Below are positions 38,565-51,998 of a stretch of DNA of 64,000 nucleotides, piece by piece. The first letter of the stretch is position 1. Every line of letters starts with the position of its first letter. The stretch spans positions 1,984,001-2,048,000 of the forward strand of contig NW_027490098.1 in assembly GCF_050948175.1 (NCBI RefSeq). The letters run 5' to 3'. The position numbers and the translations under genes were made by a program. The DNA comes from Xylocopa sonorina. Taxonomy: Eukaryota; Arthropoda; Insecta; Hymenoptera; Apidae. The notes beneath the pieces were generated by a model. It made no database searches. It was not told the DNA's origin and saw nothing but the letters and a program-made list of their open reading frames with translations.

Positions 38565-40070
38565 GAATACATGACACTTCGCAAATCATATTATATCTTA
38601 CCATGAAACACAGAAATGAGATGCGATATCGCGTTTTAAGAATCATAAGAACTCTATTGCTACGATACGTAGACATCTGCAAACGCTATTTCCTTGCAAG
38701 GAAGTGTCGCATTTACATTCATTTGAAGTGTAGACGAGGAATACATGACACTTCGCAAATCATATTATATCTTACCATGAAACACAGAAATGAGATGCGA
38801 TATCGCGTTTTAAGAAGCATTACAAATCTATTGCTACGATACGTAGACATCTGCAAACGCTATTTCCTTGCAAGGAAGTGTCGCATTTACATTCATTTGA
38901 AGTGTAGACCAGGAATACATAACACTTCGCAAATCATATTATATCTTACTATGAAACATAGAAATGAGATGCGATATCGCGTTTTAAGAATCATATGAAC
39001 TCTATTGCTACGATACGTATACATCTGCAATCTCAATTTCCTTGCAAGGAAGTGTAGCATTTACTTTCATTTGAATCGTAGACGAGGAATGCATAACACT
39101 TCGCAATGAATATTATATCTTATCATGAAACATAGATATGAGATGCAATATCTCGTTTTAAGAAGCATTTGAACTCTATTGCTACGATACCTAGACATCT
39201 GCAGACGCTATTTCCTAGCAAGGAAGTGTTGCATTTACATTCATTTGAAGTGTAGACGAGGAATACATGGCACTTCGCAAATCATATTATATCTTACCAC
39301 GAAACATAGAAATGAGATGCGATATCGCATTTTAAGAAGCATTAGAAATCTATTGCTACGATACGTAGACATCTGCAAACGCTATTTCCTTGCAAGGAAG
39401 TGTCGCATTTACATTCATTTGAATCGTAGACGAGGAATACATGACACTTCGCAAATCATATTATATCTTACCATGAAACACAGAAATGAGATGCGATATC
39501 GCGTTTTAAGAATCATAAGAACTCTATTGCTACGATACGTAGACATCTGCAAACGCTATTTCCTTGCAAGGAAGTGTCGCATTTACATTCATTTGAAGTG
39601 TAGACGAGGAATACATGACACTTCGCAAATCATATTATATCTTACCATGAAACACAGAAATGAGATGCGATATCGCGTTTTAAGAAGCATTACAAATCTA
39701 TTGCTACGATACGTAGACATCTGCAAACGCTATTTCCTTGCAAGGAAGTGTCGCATTTACATTCATTTGAAGTGTAGACGAGGAATACATAACACTTCGC
39801 AAATCATATTATATCTTACTATGAAACATAGAAATGAGATGCGATATCGCGTTTTAAGAATCATATGAACTCTATTGCTACGATACGTATACATCTGCAA
39901 TCTCAATTTCCTTGCAAGGAAGTGTAGCATTTACTTTCATTTGAATCGTAGACGAGGAATGCATAACACTTCGCAATGAATATTATATCTTATCACGAAA
40001 CATAGATATGAGATGCAATATCTCGTATTAAGAAGCATTTGAACTCTATTGCTTCGATACGTAGACATCT
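38565..40070. repeat. 5-mer higher-order repeat, 870-bp period
   Basis: The run of GACACTT monomers followed by a CATTACAAATC monomer and an S-class monomer at about 38,565-39,140 recurs at about 39,435-40,010. Copy 1 has GTAGACCAGG near 38,903 where copy 2 has GTAGACGAGG. The second copy also forms the left edge of the first super-copy. Confidence 0.78.
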
Positions 40071-43000
40071 GCAAACGCTATTTCCTAGCGAGGAAGTGTC
40101 GCATTCACATTCATTTGAAGTGTAGACGAGGAATACATAACACTTCGCAAATCATATTATATCTTACCATGAAACATAGAAATGAGATGCGATATCGCGT
40201 TTTAAGATGCATTAGAACTCTATCGCTACGATACCTAGACATCTGCAGACGCTATTTCCTAGCAAGGAAGTGTCGCATTTACATTCAATTGAAGTGTAGA
40301 CGAGGAATACATGACACTTCGCAAATCACATTTTATCTTACAATGAAACATAGAAATGAGATGCGAAATCGCGTTTTAAGAAGCATTAGAAATCTATTGC
40401 TACGATACGCAGACATCTGCAAACGCTATTTCCTAGCGAGGAAGTGTCGCATTCACATTCATTTGAAGTGTAGACGAGGAATACATAACACTTCGCAAAT
40501 CATGCTATATCTTACCCTGAAACATAGAAATGAGATGCGATATCGCGTTTTAAGAATCATATGAACTCTATTGCTACGATACGTAGACATCTGCAAACGC
40601 TATTTCCTTGCAAGGAAGTGTAGCATTTACTTTCATTTTAATCGTAGACGAGGAATGCATAACACTTCGCAATGAATATTATATCTTATCACAAAACATA
40701 GATATGAGATGCAATATCTCGTTTTAAGAAGCATTTGAAGTCTATTGCTTCGATACGTAGACATCTGCAAACGCTATTTCCTTGCAAGGTAGTGTCGCAT
40801 TTACATTCATTTGATGTGTAGACGAGGAATACATAACACTTCGCAAATCATATTACATCTTACCATGAAACATAGAAATGAGATGCGATATCGCGTTTTA
40901 AGGAGCATTAGAACACTATTGCTACGATACGTAGACAACTGCAAACGCTATTTCCTTGCCAGGAAGTGTCGCATTTACATTCATTTGAAGTGTAGACGAG
41001 GAATACATGACACTTCGCAAATCATATTATATCTTGCCATGAAACATAGAAATGAGATGTGATATCGCGTTTTAAAAAGCATTAGAAATCTATTGCTACG
41101 ATACGTAGACATCTGCAATCGCTATTTCTTTGCAAGGAAGTGTCACATTTACATTCATTTGAAGTGTAGACGAGGAATACATAACACTTCGCAAATCATA
41201 TTATATCTTACCATGAATCATAGAAATGAGATGCGATATCGCGTTTTAAGAATCATAAGAACTCTATTGCTACGATACGTAGACATCTGGAAACGCTATT
41301 TCCTTGCAAGGAAGTGTCGCATTTACATTCATTTGAATCGTAGACGAGGAATGCATAACACTTCGCAAATCATATTATATCTTATCACGAAACATAGATA
41401 TGAGATGCAATATCTCGTTTTAAGAAGCATTTGAGCTCTATTGCTACGATACCTAGACATCTGCAGACGCTATTTCCTAGCAAGGAAGTGTTGCATTTAC
41501 ATTCATTTGAAGTGTAGACGAGGAATACATGGCACTTCGCAAATCATATTATATCTTACCACGAAACATAGAAATGAGATGCGATATCGCGTTTTAAGAA
41601 GCATTAGAAATCTATTGCTACGATACGTAGACATCTGCAAACGCTATTTCCTTGCAAGGAAGTGTCGCATGTACATTCAGCTGAAGTGTATTCGATGTAT
41701 ACATGGCACTTCGCAACGAATGTTATATATTATCATGAAACATAGAAATGAGAAGCGATTTCGCGTTTTGAGAAGCATTAGAACTCTAATGCCACGATAC
41801 GTAGACATCTGCAAACGATATTTCCTTGCAAGGAAGTGTCGCATTTACATTCATTTGAAGTGTAGACGAGGAATACATAACACTTCGCAAATCATATTGT
41901 ATCTTACCATGAAACATAGAAATGAGATGCGATATCGCGTTTTAAGATGCATTAGAAATCTATTGCTACGATACGTAAACATCTGCAAACGCTATTTCCT
42001 AGCGAGGAAGTGTGGCATTCACATTCAATTGAATCGTAGACAAGGAATGCATAACGCTTCGCAATGAATATTATATCTTATCATTAAACATAGATATGAA
42101 ATGCAATATCTCGTTTTAAGAGGCATTTGAACCCTATTGCTACGATACCTAGACATCTGCAGACGCTATTTCCTAGCAAGGAAGTGTCGCATTTACATTC
42201 ATTTGAAGTGTAGACGAGGAATACATGACACTTCGTAAATCATATGATATCTTACCATGAAACATAGAAATTAGATGCGATATCGCGTTTTAAGATGCAT
42301 TAGAACTCTATCGCTACGATACCTAGACATCTGCAGACGCTATTTCCTAGCAAGGAAGTGTCGCATTTACATTCATTTGAAGTATAGACGAGGAATACAT
42401 GACACTTCGCAAATCACATTTTATCTTACAATGAAACATAGAAATGAGATGCGATATCGCGTTTTAAGAAGCATTAGAAATCTATTGCTACGATACGTAG
42501 ACATCTGCAAACGCTATTTCCTTGCTAGGAAGTGACGCATTTACATTCATTTGAAGTGTTGACGAAGAATACATAACACTTCGCAAATCATATTATATCT
42601 TACCATGAAACATAGAAATGAGATGCGATATCGCGTTTTAAGAATCATAAGAAATCTATTGCTACGATACGTAGACATCTGCAAACGCTATTTCCTAGCG
42701 AGGAAGTGTGGCATTCACATTCATTTGAAGTGTAAACGAGGAATACATAACACATCGCAAATCATATTATATCTTACCATGAAACATAGAAATGGGATGC
42801 GATATCACGTTTTAAAAATCATAAAATCTCTATTGCTACGATACGTAGACAACTGCAAGCGCTATTTCCTTGCAAGGAAGTGTCGCATTTACATTCATTT
42901 GAATCGTAGACGAGGAATGCATAACACTTCGCAATGAATATTATATCTTATCATGAAACATAGATATGAGATGCAATATCTTGTTTTAAGGAGCATTTGA

Positions 43001-45910
43001 ACTCTATTGCTACGATACCTAGACATCTGCAGACGCTATTTCCTAGCAAGGAAGTGTCGCATTTATATTCATTTGAAGTGTAGACGAGGAATACGTGACA
43101 CTTCGCAAATCATATTATATCTTACCATGAAACATAGAAATGAGATGCGATATCGCGTTTTAAGAAGCATTAGAAATCTATTGCTACGATACGTAGACAT
43201 CTGCAAACGCTAGTTCCTAGCGAGGAAGTGTCGCATTCACATTCATTTGAAGTGTAGACGAGGAATACATAACACTTCGCAAATCATATTATATCTTACC
43301 ATGAAACATAGAAATGAGATGCGATATCGCGTTCTAAGAAGCATTAGAAATCTATTGCTACGATACGTAGACATCTGCAAACGCTATTTCCTAGCGAGGA
43401 AGTGTCGCATTCACATTCATTTGAAGTGTAGACGAGGAATACATAACACTTCGCAAATCATATTATATCTTACCATGAAACATAGAAATGAGATGCGATA
43501 TCGCGTTTTAAGAAGCATTAGAAATCTATTGCCACGATACGTAGACATCTGCAAACGCTATTTCCTAGCGAGGAAGTGTCGCGTTCACATTCATTTGAAG
43601 TGTAGACGAGGAATACATAACACTTCGCAAATCATATTATATCTTACCATGATACATAGAAATGATATGCGATATCGCGTTTTAAGAAGCATTAGAATTC
43701 TACTGCTACGATAGGTAGACATCTGCAAACGCTGTTTCCTTGCAAGGAAGTGTCGCATGTACATTCAGCTGAAGTGTATTCGAGGAATACATAACACGTC
43801 GCAAATCATATTGTATCTTACCATGAAACATAGAAATGAGATGCGATATCGCGTTTTAAGATGCATTAGAAATCTATTGCTACGATACGTAAACATCTGC
43901 AAACGCTATTTCCTAGCGAGGAAGTGTGGCATTCACATTCAATTGAATCGTAGACAAGGAATGCATAACGCTTCGCAATGAATATTATATCTTATCATTA
44001 AACATAGATATGAAATGCAATATCTCGTTTTAAGAGGAATTTGAACCCTATTGCTACGATACCTAGACATCTGCAGACGCTATTTCCTAGCAAGGAAGTG
44101 TCGCATTTACATTCATTTGAAGTGTAGACGAGGAATACATGACACTTCGTAAATCATATTATATCTTACCATGAATCATAGAAATGAGATGCGATATCAC
44201 GTTTTAAGTATCATAAGAACTCTATTGCTACGATACGTACACATCTGGAAACGCTATTTCCTTGCAAGGAAGTGTCGCATTTACATTCATTTGAATCGTA
44301 GACGAGGAATGCATAACACTTCGCAATGAATATTATATCTTATCACGAAACATAGATATGAGATGCAATATCTCGTATTAAGAAGCATTTGAACTCTATT
44401 GCTTCGATACGTAGACATCTGCAAACGCTATTTCCTAGCGAGGAAGTGTCGCATTCACATTCATTTGAAGTGTAGACGAGGAATACATAACACTTCGCAA
44501 ATCATATTATATCTTACCATGAAACATAGAAATGAGATGCGATATCGCGTTTTAAGATGCATTAGAACTCTATCGCTACGATACCTAGACATCTGCAGAC
44601 GCTATTTCCTAGCAAGGAAGTGTCGCATTTACATTCATTTGGAGTGTAGACGAGGAATACATGACACTTCGCAAATCACATTTTATCTTACCATGAAACA
44701 CAGAAATGAGATGCGATATCGCGTTTTATGAAGCATTAGAAATCTATTGCTACGATACGTAGACATCTGCAAACGCTATTACCTAGCGAGGAAGTGTCGC
44801 ATTCACATTCATTTGAAGTGTAGACGAGGAATACATAACACTTCGCAAATCACGTTATATCTTACCATGAAACATAGAAATGAGATGCGATATCGCGTTT
44901 TAAGAATCATATGAACTCTAGTGCTACGATACGTATACATCTGCAATCTCAATTTCCTTGCAAGGAAGTGTAGCATTTACTTTCATTTGAATCGTAGACG
45001 AGGAATGCATAACACTTCGCAATGAATATTATATCTTATCACAAAACATAGATATGAGATGCAATATCTCGTTTTAAGAAGCATTTGAACTCTATTGCTT
45101 CGATACGTAGACATCTGCAAACGCTATTTCCTTGCAAGGTAGTGTCGCATTTACATTCATTTGATGCGTAGACGAGGAATACATAACACTTCGCAAATCA
45201 TGTTATATCTTACCATGAAACATAGAAATGAGATGCGATATCGCGTTTTAAGAATCATATGAACTCTAGTGCTACGATACGTATACATCTGCAATCTCAA
45301 TTTCCTTGCAAGGAAGTGTAGCATTTACTTTCATTTGAATCGTAGACGAGGAATGCATAACACTTCGCAATGAATATTATATCTTATCACAAAACATAGA
45401 TATGAGATGCAATATCTCGTTTTAAGAAGCATTTGAACTCTATTGCTTCGTTACGTAGACATCTGCAAACGCTATTTCCTTGCAAGGTAGTGTCGCATTT
45501 ACATTCATTTGATGTGTAGACGAGGAATACATAACACTTCCCAAATCATATTACATCTTACCATGAAACATAGAAATGAGATGCGATATCGCGTTTTAAA
45601 AATCATAAAATCTCTATTGCTACGATACGTAGACATCTGCAAACGCTATTTCCTAGCAAGGTTGTGTCGCATTTACATTCAGTTGAAGTGCAGACGAGGA
45701 ATACATGACACTTCGCAAAACATATTATATCTTACCATGAAACATAGAAATGAGATGCGATATCGCGTTTTAAGAAGCATTAGAAATCTATTGCTACGAT
45801 ACGTAGACATCTGCAAACGATATTTCCTTGCAAGGAAGTGTCGCATTTACATTCATTTGAAGTGTAGACGAGGAATACATAACACTTCGCAAATCATATT
45901 GTATCTTACC
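39491..45910. repeat. Super-copy 1 of the right-hand large duplication
   Basis: Its parts match super-copy 2 at four successive offsets: 6,437 bp (about 39.5-41.4 kb), 6,959 bp (41.4-41.95 kb), 6,611 bp (42.26-44.44 kb) and 5,915 bp (45.1-45.9 kb). Each offset is a whole number of monomers minus the 1-bp marker deletion. Relative to copy 2 this copy lacks three monomers near 41.4 kb, has two extra near 42.0 kb and has four extra at about 44.44-45.1 kb. Confidence 0.82.
41670..41797. repeat. Diverged CAGCTG monomer segment, copy at 41.7 kb
   Basis: It carries the same linked variants as the 19-kb copy (CAGCTGAAG, GATGTATACATGG, AAGCGATTTCGCG). Downstream it joins a CAAACGATATTTCC monomer, as in the 48- and 56-kb copies but not the 19-kb copy. 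A shorter patch, with CAGCTGAAGTGTATTCGAGG only, occurs at 43,758, 50,369 and 58,372. Confidence 0.88.
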
Positions 45911-46083
45911 ATGAACATAGAAATGAGATGCGATATCGCGTTTTAAGAACCATAAGAACTCTATTGCTACGATACGTAGACATCTGCAAACGCTATTTCC
46001 TTGCAAGGAAGTGTCGCATTTACATTCATTTGAAGTGTAGACGAGGAATACATGACACTTCGCAAATCATATTATATCTTACC
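45911..46083. repeat. 173-bp monomer with ATGAACAT deletion marker (copy 2)
   Basis: It has the same single-A deletion as at 19,812. It is followed by AAGAACCATAAGAAC, whereas the later three copies are followed by a main-class monomer with TTGCAACGATACGCAG. The junction therefore differs from those copies although the marker is shared. Confidence 0.9.
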
Positions 46084-48628
46084 ATGAAACACAGAAATGA
46101 GATGCGATATCGCGTTTTAAGAAGCATTATAAATCTATTGCTACGATACGTAGACATCTGCAAACGCTATTTCCTTGCAAGGAAGTGTCGCATTTACATT
46201 CATTTGAAGTGTAGACGAGGAATACATAACACTTCGCAAATCATATTATATCTTACTATGAAACATAGAAATGAGATGCGATATCGCGTTTTAAGAATCA
46301 TATGAACTCTATTGCTACGATACGTATACATCTGCAATCTCAATTTCCTTGCAAGGAAGTGTAGCATTTACTTTCATTTGAATCGTAGACGAGGAATGCA
46401 TAACACTTCGCAATGAATATTATATCTTATCACGAAACATAGATATGAGATGCAATATCTCGTATTAAGAAGCATTTGAACTCTATTGCTTCGATACGTA
46501 GACATCTGCAAACGCTATTTCCTAGCGAGGAAGTGTCGCATTCACATTCATTTGAAGTGTAGACGAGGAATACATAACACTTCGCAAATCATATTATATC
46601 TTACCATGAAACATAGAAATGAGATGCGATATCGCGTTTTAAGATGCATTAGAACTCTATCGCTACGATACCTAGATATCTGCAGACGCTATTTCCTAGC
46701 AAGGAAGTGTCGCATTTACATTCATTTGAAGTGTAGACGAGGAATACATGACACTTCGCAAATCACATTTTATCTTACAATGAAACATAGAAATGAGATG
46801 CGAAATCGCGTTTTAAGAAGCATTAGAAATCTATTGCTACGATACGCAGACATCTGCAAACGCTATTTCCTAGCGAGGAAGTGTCGCATTCACATTCATT
46901 TGAAGTGTAGACGAGGAATACATAACACTTCGCAAATCATGCTATATCTTACCCTGAAACATAGAAATGAGATGCGATATCGCGTTTTAAGAATCATATG
47001 AACTCTATTGCTACGATACGTAGACATCTGCAAACGCTATTTCCTTGCAAGGAAGTGTAGCATTTACTTTCATTTGAATCGTAGACGAGGAATGCATAAC
47101 ACTTCGCAATGAATATTATATCTTATCACAAAACATAGATATGAGATGCAATATCTCGTTTTAAGAAGCATTTGAAGTCTATTGCTTCGATACGTAGACA
47201 TCTGCAAACGCTATTTCCTTGCAAGGTAGTGTCGCATTTACATTCATTTGATGTGTAGACGAGGAATACATAACACTTCGCAAATCATATTACATCTTAC
47301 CATGAAACATAGAAATGAGATGCGATATCGCGTTTTAAGGAGCATTAGAACACTATTGCTACGATACGTAGACAACTGCAAACGCTATTTCCTTGCCAGG
47401 AAGTGTCGCATTTACATTCATTTGAAGTGTAGACGAGGAATACATGACACTTCGCAAATCATATTGTATCTTGCCATGAAACATAGAAATGAGATGTGAT
47501 ATCGCGTTTTAAAAAGCATTAGAAATCTATTGCTACGATACGTAGACATCTGCAATCGCTATTTCTTTGCAAGGAAGTGTCACATTTACATTCATTTGAA
47601 GTGTAGACGAGGAATGCATAACACTTCGCAAATCATATTATATCTTACCATGAATCATAGAAATGAGATGCGATATCGCGTTTTAAGAATCATAAGAACT
47701 CTATTGCTACGATACGTAGACATCTGGAAACGCTATTTCCTTGCAAGGAAGTGTCGCATTTACATTCATTTGAATCGTAGACGAGGAATGCATAACACTT
47801 CGCAAAGAATATTATATCTTATCACGAAACATAGATATGAAATGCAATATCTCGTATTAAGAAGCATTTGAACTCTATTGCTTCGATACGTAGACATCTG
47901 CAAACGCTATTTCCTAGCGAGGAAGTGTCGCATTCACATTCATTTGAAGTGTAGACGAGGAATACATAACACTTCGCAAATCATATTATATCTTGCCATG
48001 AAACATAGAAATGAGATGTGATGTCGCGTTTTAAAAAGCATTAGAAATCTATTGCTACGATACGTAGACATCTGCAATCGCTATTTCTTTGCAAGGAAGT
48101 GTCACATTTACATTCATTTGAAGTGTAGACGAGGAATGCATAACACTTCGCAAATCATATTATATCTTACCATGAATCATAGAAATGAGATGCGATATCG
48201 CGTTTTAAGAATCATATGAACTCTAGTGCTACGATACGTATACATCTGCAATCTCAATTTCCTTGCAAGGAAGTGTAGCATTTACATTCATTTGAATCGT
48301 AGACGAGGAATGCATAACACTTCGCAATGAATATTATATCTTATCATGAAACATAGATATGAGATGCAATATCTCGTTTTAAGAAGCATTTGAGCTCTAT
48401 TGCTACGATACCTAGACATCTGCAGACGCTATTTCCTAGCAAGGAAGTGTTGCATTTACATTCATTTGAAGTGTAGACGAGGAATACATGGCACTTCGCA
48501 AATCATATTATATCTTACCACGAAACATAGAAATGAGATGCGATATCGCGTTTTAAGAAGCATTAGAAATCTATTGCTACGATACGTAGACATCTGCAAA
48601 CGCTATTTCCTTGCAAGGAAGTGTCGCA

Positions 48629-48756
48629 TGTACATTCAGCTGAAGTGTATTCGATGTATACATGGCACTTCGCAACGAATGTTATATATTATCATGAAAC
48701 ATAGAAATGAGAAGCGATTTCGCGTTTTGAGAAGCATTAGAACTCTAATGCCACGA
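48629..48756. repeat. Diverged CAGCTG monomer segment, copy at 48.6 kb
   Basis: It is the same diverged type in the same local context as the 41.7-kb copy (offset 6,959 bp). It lies in the longest stop-free run of the window (48,400-49,146, 248 codons), which is purely repeat-derived. Confidence 0.88.
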
Positions 48757-51700
48757 TACGTAGACATCTGCAAACGATATTTCCTTGCAAGGAAGTGTCG
48801 CATTTACATTCATTTGAAGTGTAGACGAGGAATACATAACACTTCGCAAATCATATTGTATCTTACCATGAAACATAGAAATGAGATGCGATATCGCGTT
48901 TTAAGATGCATTAGAACTCTATCGCTACGATACCTAGACATCTGCAGACGCTATTTCCTAGCAAGGAAGTGTCGCATTTACATTCATTTGAAGTGTAGAC
49001 GAGGAATACATGACACTTCGCAAATCACATTTTATCTTACAATGAAACATAGAAATGAGATGCGATATCGCGTTTTAAGAAGCATTAGAAATCTATTGCT
49101 ACGATACGTAGACATCTGCAAACGCTATTTCCTTGCTAGGAAGTGACGCATTTACATTCATTTGAAGTGTTGACGAAGAATACATAACACTTCGCAAATC
49201 ATATTATATCTTACCATGAAACATAGAAATGAGATGCGATATCGCGTTTTAAGAATCATAAGAAATCTATTGCTACGATACGTTCACATCTGCAAACGCT
49301 ATTTCCTAGCGAGGAAGTGTGGCATTCACATTCATTTGAAGTGTAAACGAGGAATACATAACACATCGCAAATCATATTATATCTTACCATGAAACATAG
49401 AAATGGGATGCGATATCACGTTTTAAAAATCATAAAATCTCTATTGCTACGATACGTAGACATCTGCAAGCGCTATTTCCTTGCAAGGAAGTGTCGCATT
49501 TACATTCATTTGAATCGTAGACGAGGAATGCATAACACTTCGCAATGAATATTATATCTTATCATGAAACATAGATATGAGATGCAATATCTTGTTTTAA
49601 GGAGCATTTGAACTCTATTGCTACGATACCTAGACATCTGCAGACGCTATTTCCTAGCAAGGAAGTGTCGCATTTATATTCATTTGAAGTGTAGACGAGG
49701 AATACGTGACACTTCGCAAATCATATTATATCTTACCATGAAACATAGAAATGAGATGCGATATCGCGTTTTAAGAAGCATTAGAAATCTATTGCTACGA
49801 TACGTAGACATCTGCAAACGCTAGTTCCTAGCGAGGAAGTGTCGCATTCACATTCATTTGAAGTGTAGACGAGGAATACATAACACTTCGCAAATCATAT
49901 TATATCTTACCATGAAACATAGAAATGAGATGCGATATCGCGTTTTAAGAAGCATTAGAAATCTATTGCTACGATACGTAGACATCTGCAAACGCTATTT
50001 CCTAGCGAGGAAGTGTCGCATTCACATTCATTTGAAGTGTAGACGAGGAATACATAACACTTCGCAAATCATATTATATCTTACCATGAAACATAGAAAT
50101 GAGATGCGATATCGCGTTTTAAGAAGCATTAGAAATCTATTGCCACGATACGTAGACATCTGCAAACGCTATTTCCTAGCGAGGAAGTGTCGCGTTCACA
50201 TTCATTTGAAGTGTAGACGAGGAATACATAACACTTCGCAAATCATATTATATCTTACCATGATACATAGAAATGATATGCGATATCGCGTTTTAAGAAG
50301 CATTAGAATTCTATTGCTACGATAGGTAGACATCTGCAAACGCTGTTTCCTTGCAAGGAAGTGTCGCATGTACATTCAGCTGAAGTGTATTCGAGGAATA
50401 CATAACACGTCGCAAATCATATTGTATCTTACCATGAAACATAGAAATGAGATGCGATATCGCGTTTTAAGATGCATTAGAAATCTATTGCTACGATACG
50501 TAAACATCTGCAAACGCTATTTCCTAGCGAGGAAGTGTGGCATTCACATTCAATTGAATCGTAGACAAGGAATGCATAACGCTTCGCAATGAATATTATA
50601 TCTTATCATTAAACATAGATATGAAATGCAATATCTCGTTTTAAGAGGAATTTGAACCCTATTGCTACGATACCTAGACATCTGCAGACGCTATTTCCTA
50701 GCAAGGAAGTGTCGCATTTACATTCATTTGAAGTGTAGACGAGGAATACATGACACTTCGTAAATCATATTATATCTTACCATGAATCATAGAAATGAGA
50801 TGCGATATCGCGTTTTAAGTATCATAAGAACTCTATTGCTACGATACGTACACATCTGGAAACGCTATTTCCTTGCAAGGAAGTGTCGCATTTACATTCA
50901 TTTGAATCGTAGACGAGGAATGCATAACACTTCGCAATGAATATTATATCTTATCACGAAACATAGATATGAGATGCAATATCTCGTATTAAGAAGCATT
51001 TGAACTCTATTGCTTCGATACGTAGACATCTGCAAACGCTATTTCCTTGCAAGGTAGTGTCGCATTTACATTCATTTGATGTGTAGACGAGGAATACATA
51101 ACACTTCGCAAATCATGTTATATCTTACCATGAAACATAGAAATGAGATGCGATATCGCGTTTTAAGAATCATATGAACTCTAGTGCTACGATACGTATA
51201 CATCTGCAATCTCAATTTCCTTGCAAGGAAGTGTAGCATTTACTTTCATTTGAATCGTAGACGAGGAATGCATAACACTTCGCAATGAATATTATATCTT
51301 ATCACAAAACATAGATATGAGATGCAATATCTCGTTTTAAGAAGCATTTGAACTCTATTGCTTCGTTACGTAGACATCTGCAAACGCTATTTCCTTGCAA
51401 GGTAGTGTCGCATTTACATTCATTTGATGTGTAGACGAGGAATACATAACACTTCCCAAATCATATTACATCTTACCATGAAACATAGAAATGACATGCG
51501 ATATCGCGTTTTAAAAATCATAAAATCTCTATTGCTACGATACGTAGACATCTGCAAACGCTATTTCCTAGCAAGGTTGTGTCGCATTTACATTCAGTTG
51601 AAGTGCAGACGAGGAATACATGACACTTCGCAAAACATATTATATCTTACCATGAAACATAGAAATGAGATGCGATATCGCGTTTTAAGAAGCATTAGAA

Positions 51701-51825
51701 ATCTATTGCTACGATACGTAGACATCTGCAAACGATATTTCCTTGCAAGGAAGTGTCGCATTTACATTCATTTGAAGTGTAGACGAGGAATACATAACAC
51801 TTCGCAAATCATATTGTATCTTACC

Positions 51826-51998
51826 ATGAACATAGAAATGAGATGCGATATCGCGTTTTAAGAAGCATTAGAAATCTATTGCAACGATACGCAGACATCT
51901 GCAAACGCTATTTCCTAGCGAGGAAGTGTCGCATTCGCATTCATTTGAAGTGTAGACGAGGAATACATAACACTTCGCAAATCATATTATATCTTACC
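51826..51998. repeat. 173-bp monomer with ATGAACAT deletion marker (copy 3)
   Basis: It has the shared single-A deletion and is followed by TTGCAACGATACGCAG and CATTCGCATTC. The same downstream sequence is found at 59,829 and 63,656. Confidence 0.92.

Larger units (their letters stand above)
45911..51825. repeat. Super-copy 2 (5,915 bp between deletion markers)
   Basis: It begins and ends at the ATGAACAT marker and is 34 monomers minus 1 bp long. Its left 1.9 kb matches super-copy 1, and its 47.05-48.9 kb part matches super-copy 3 at offset 7,655 bp. From 48.87 kb the offset to the later copy is 8,003 bp, a further two monomers. A monomer set with CATGAATCATAG and GAGATGTGATGTCGC lies at about 48.0-48.2 kb. 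Confidence 0.82.

Noticed and set aside
48400..49146. Long forward ORFs (up to 248 codons) resembling a repetitive basic protein
   Set aside because: Every such ORF is a concatenation of the 58-codon monomer, most begin at a TTG or other arbitrary in-frame codon inside the repeat, end at class-specific stops, and have no varied domain, promoter or recognisable family. They follow from 174 being divisible by 3.
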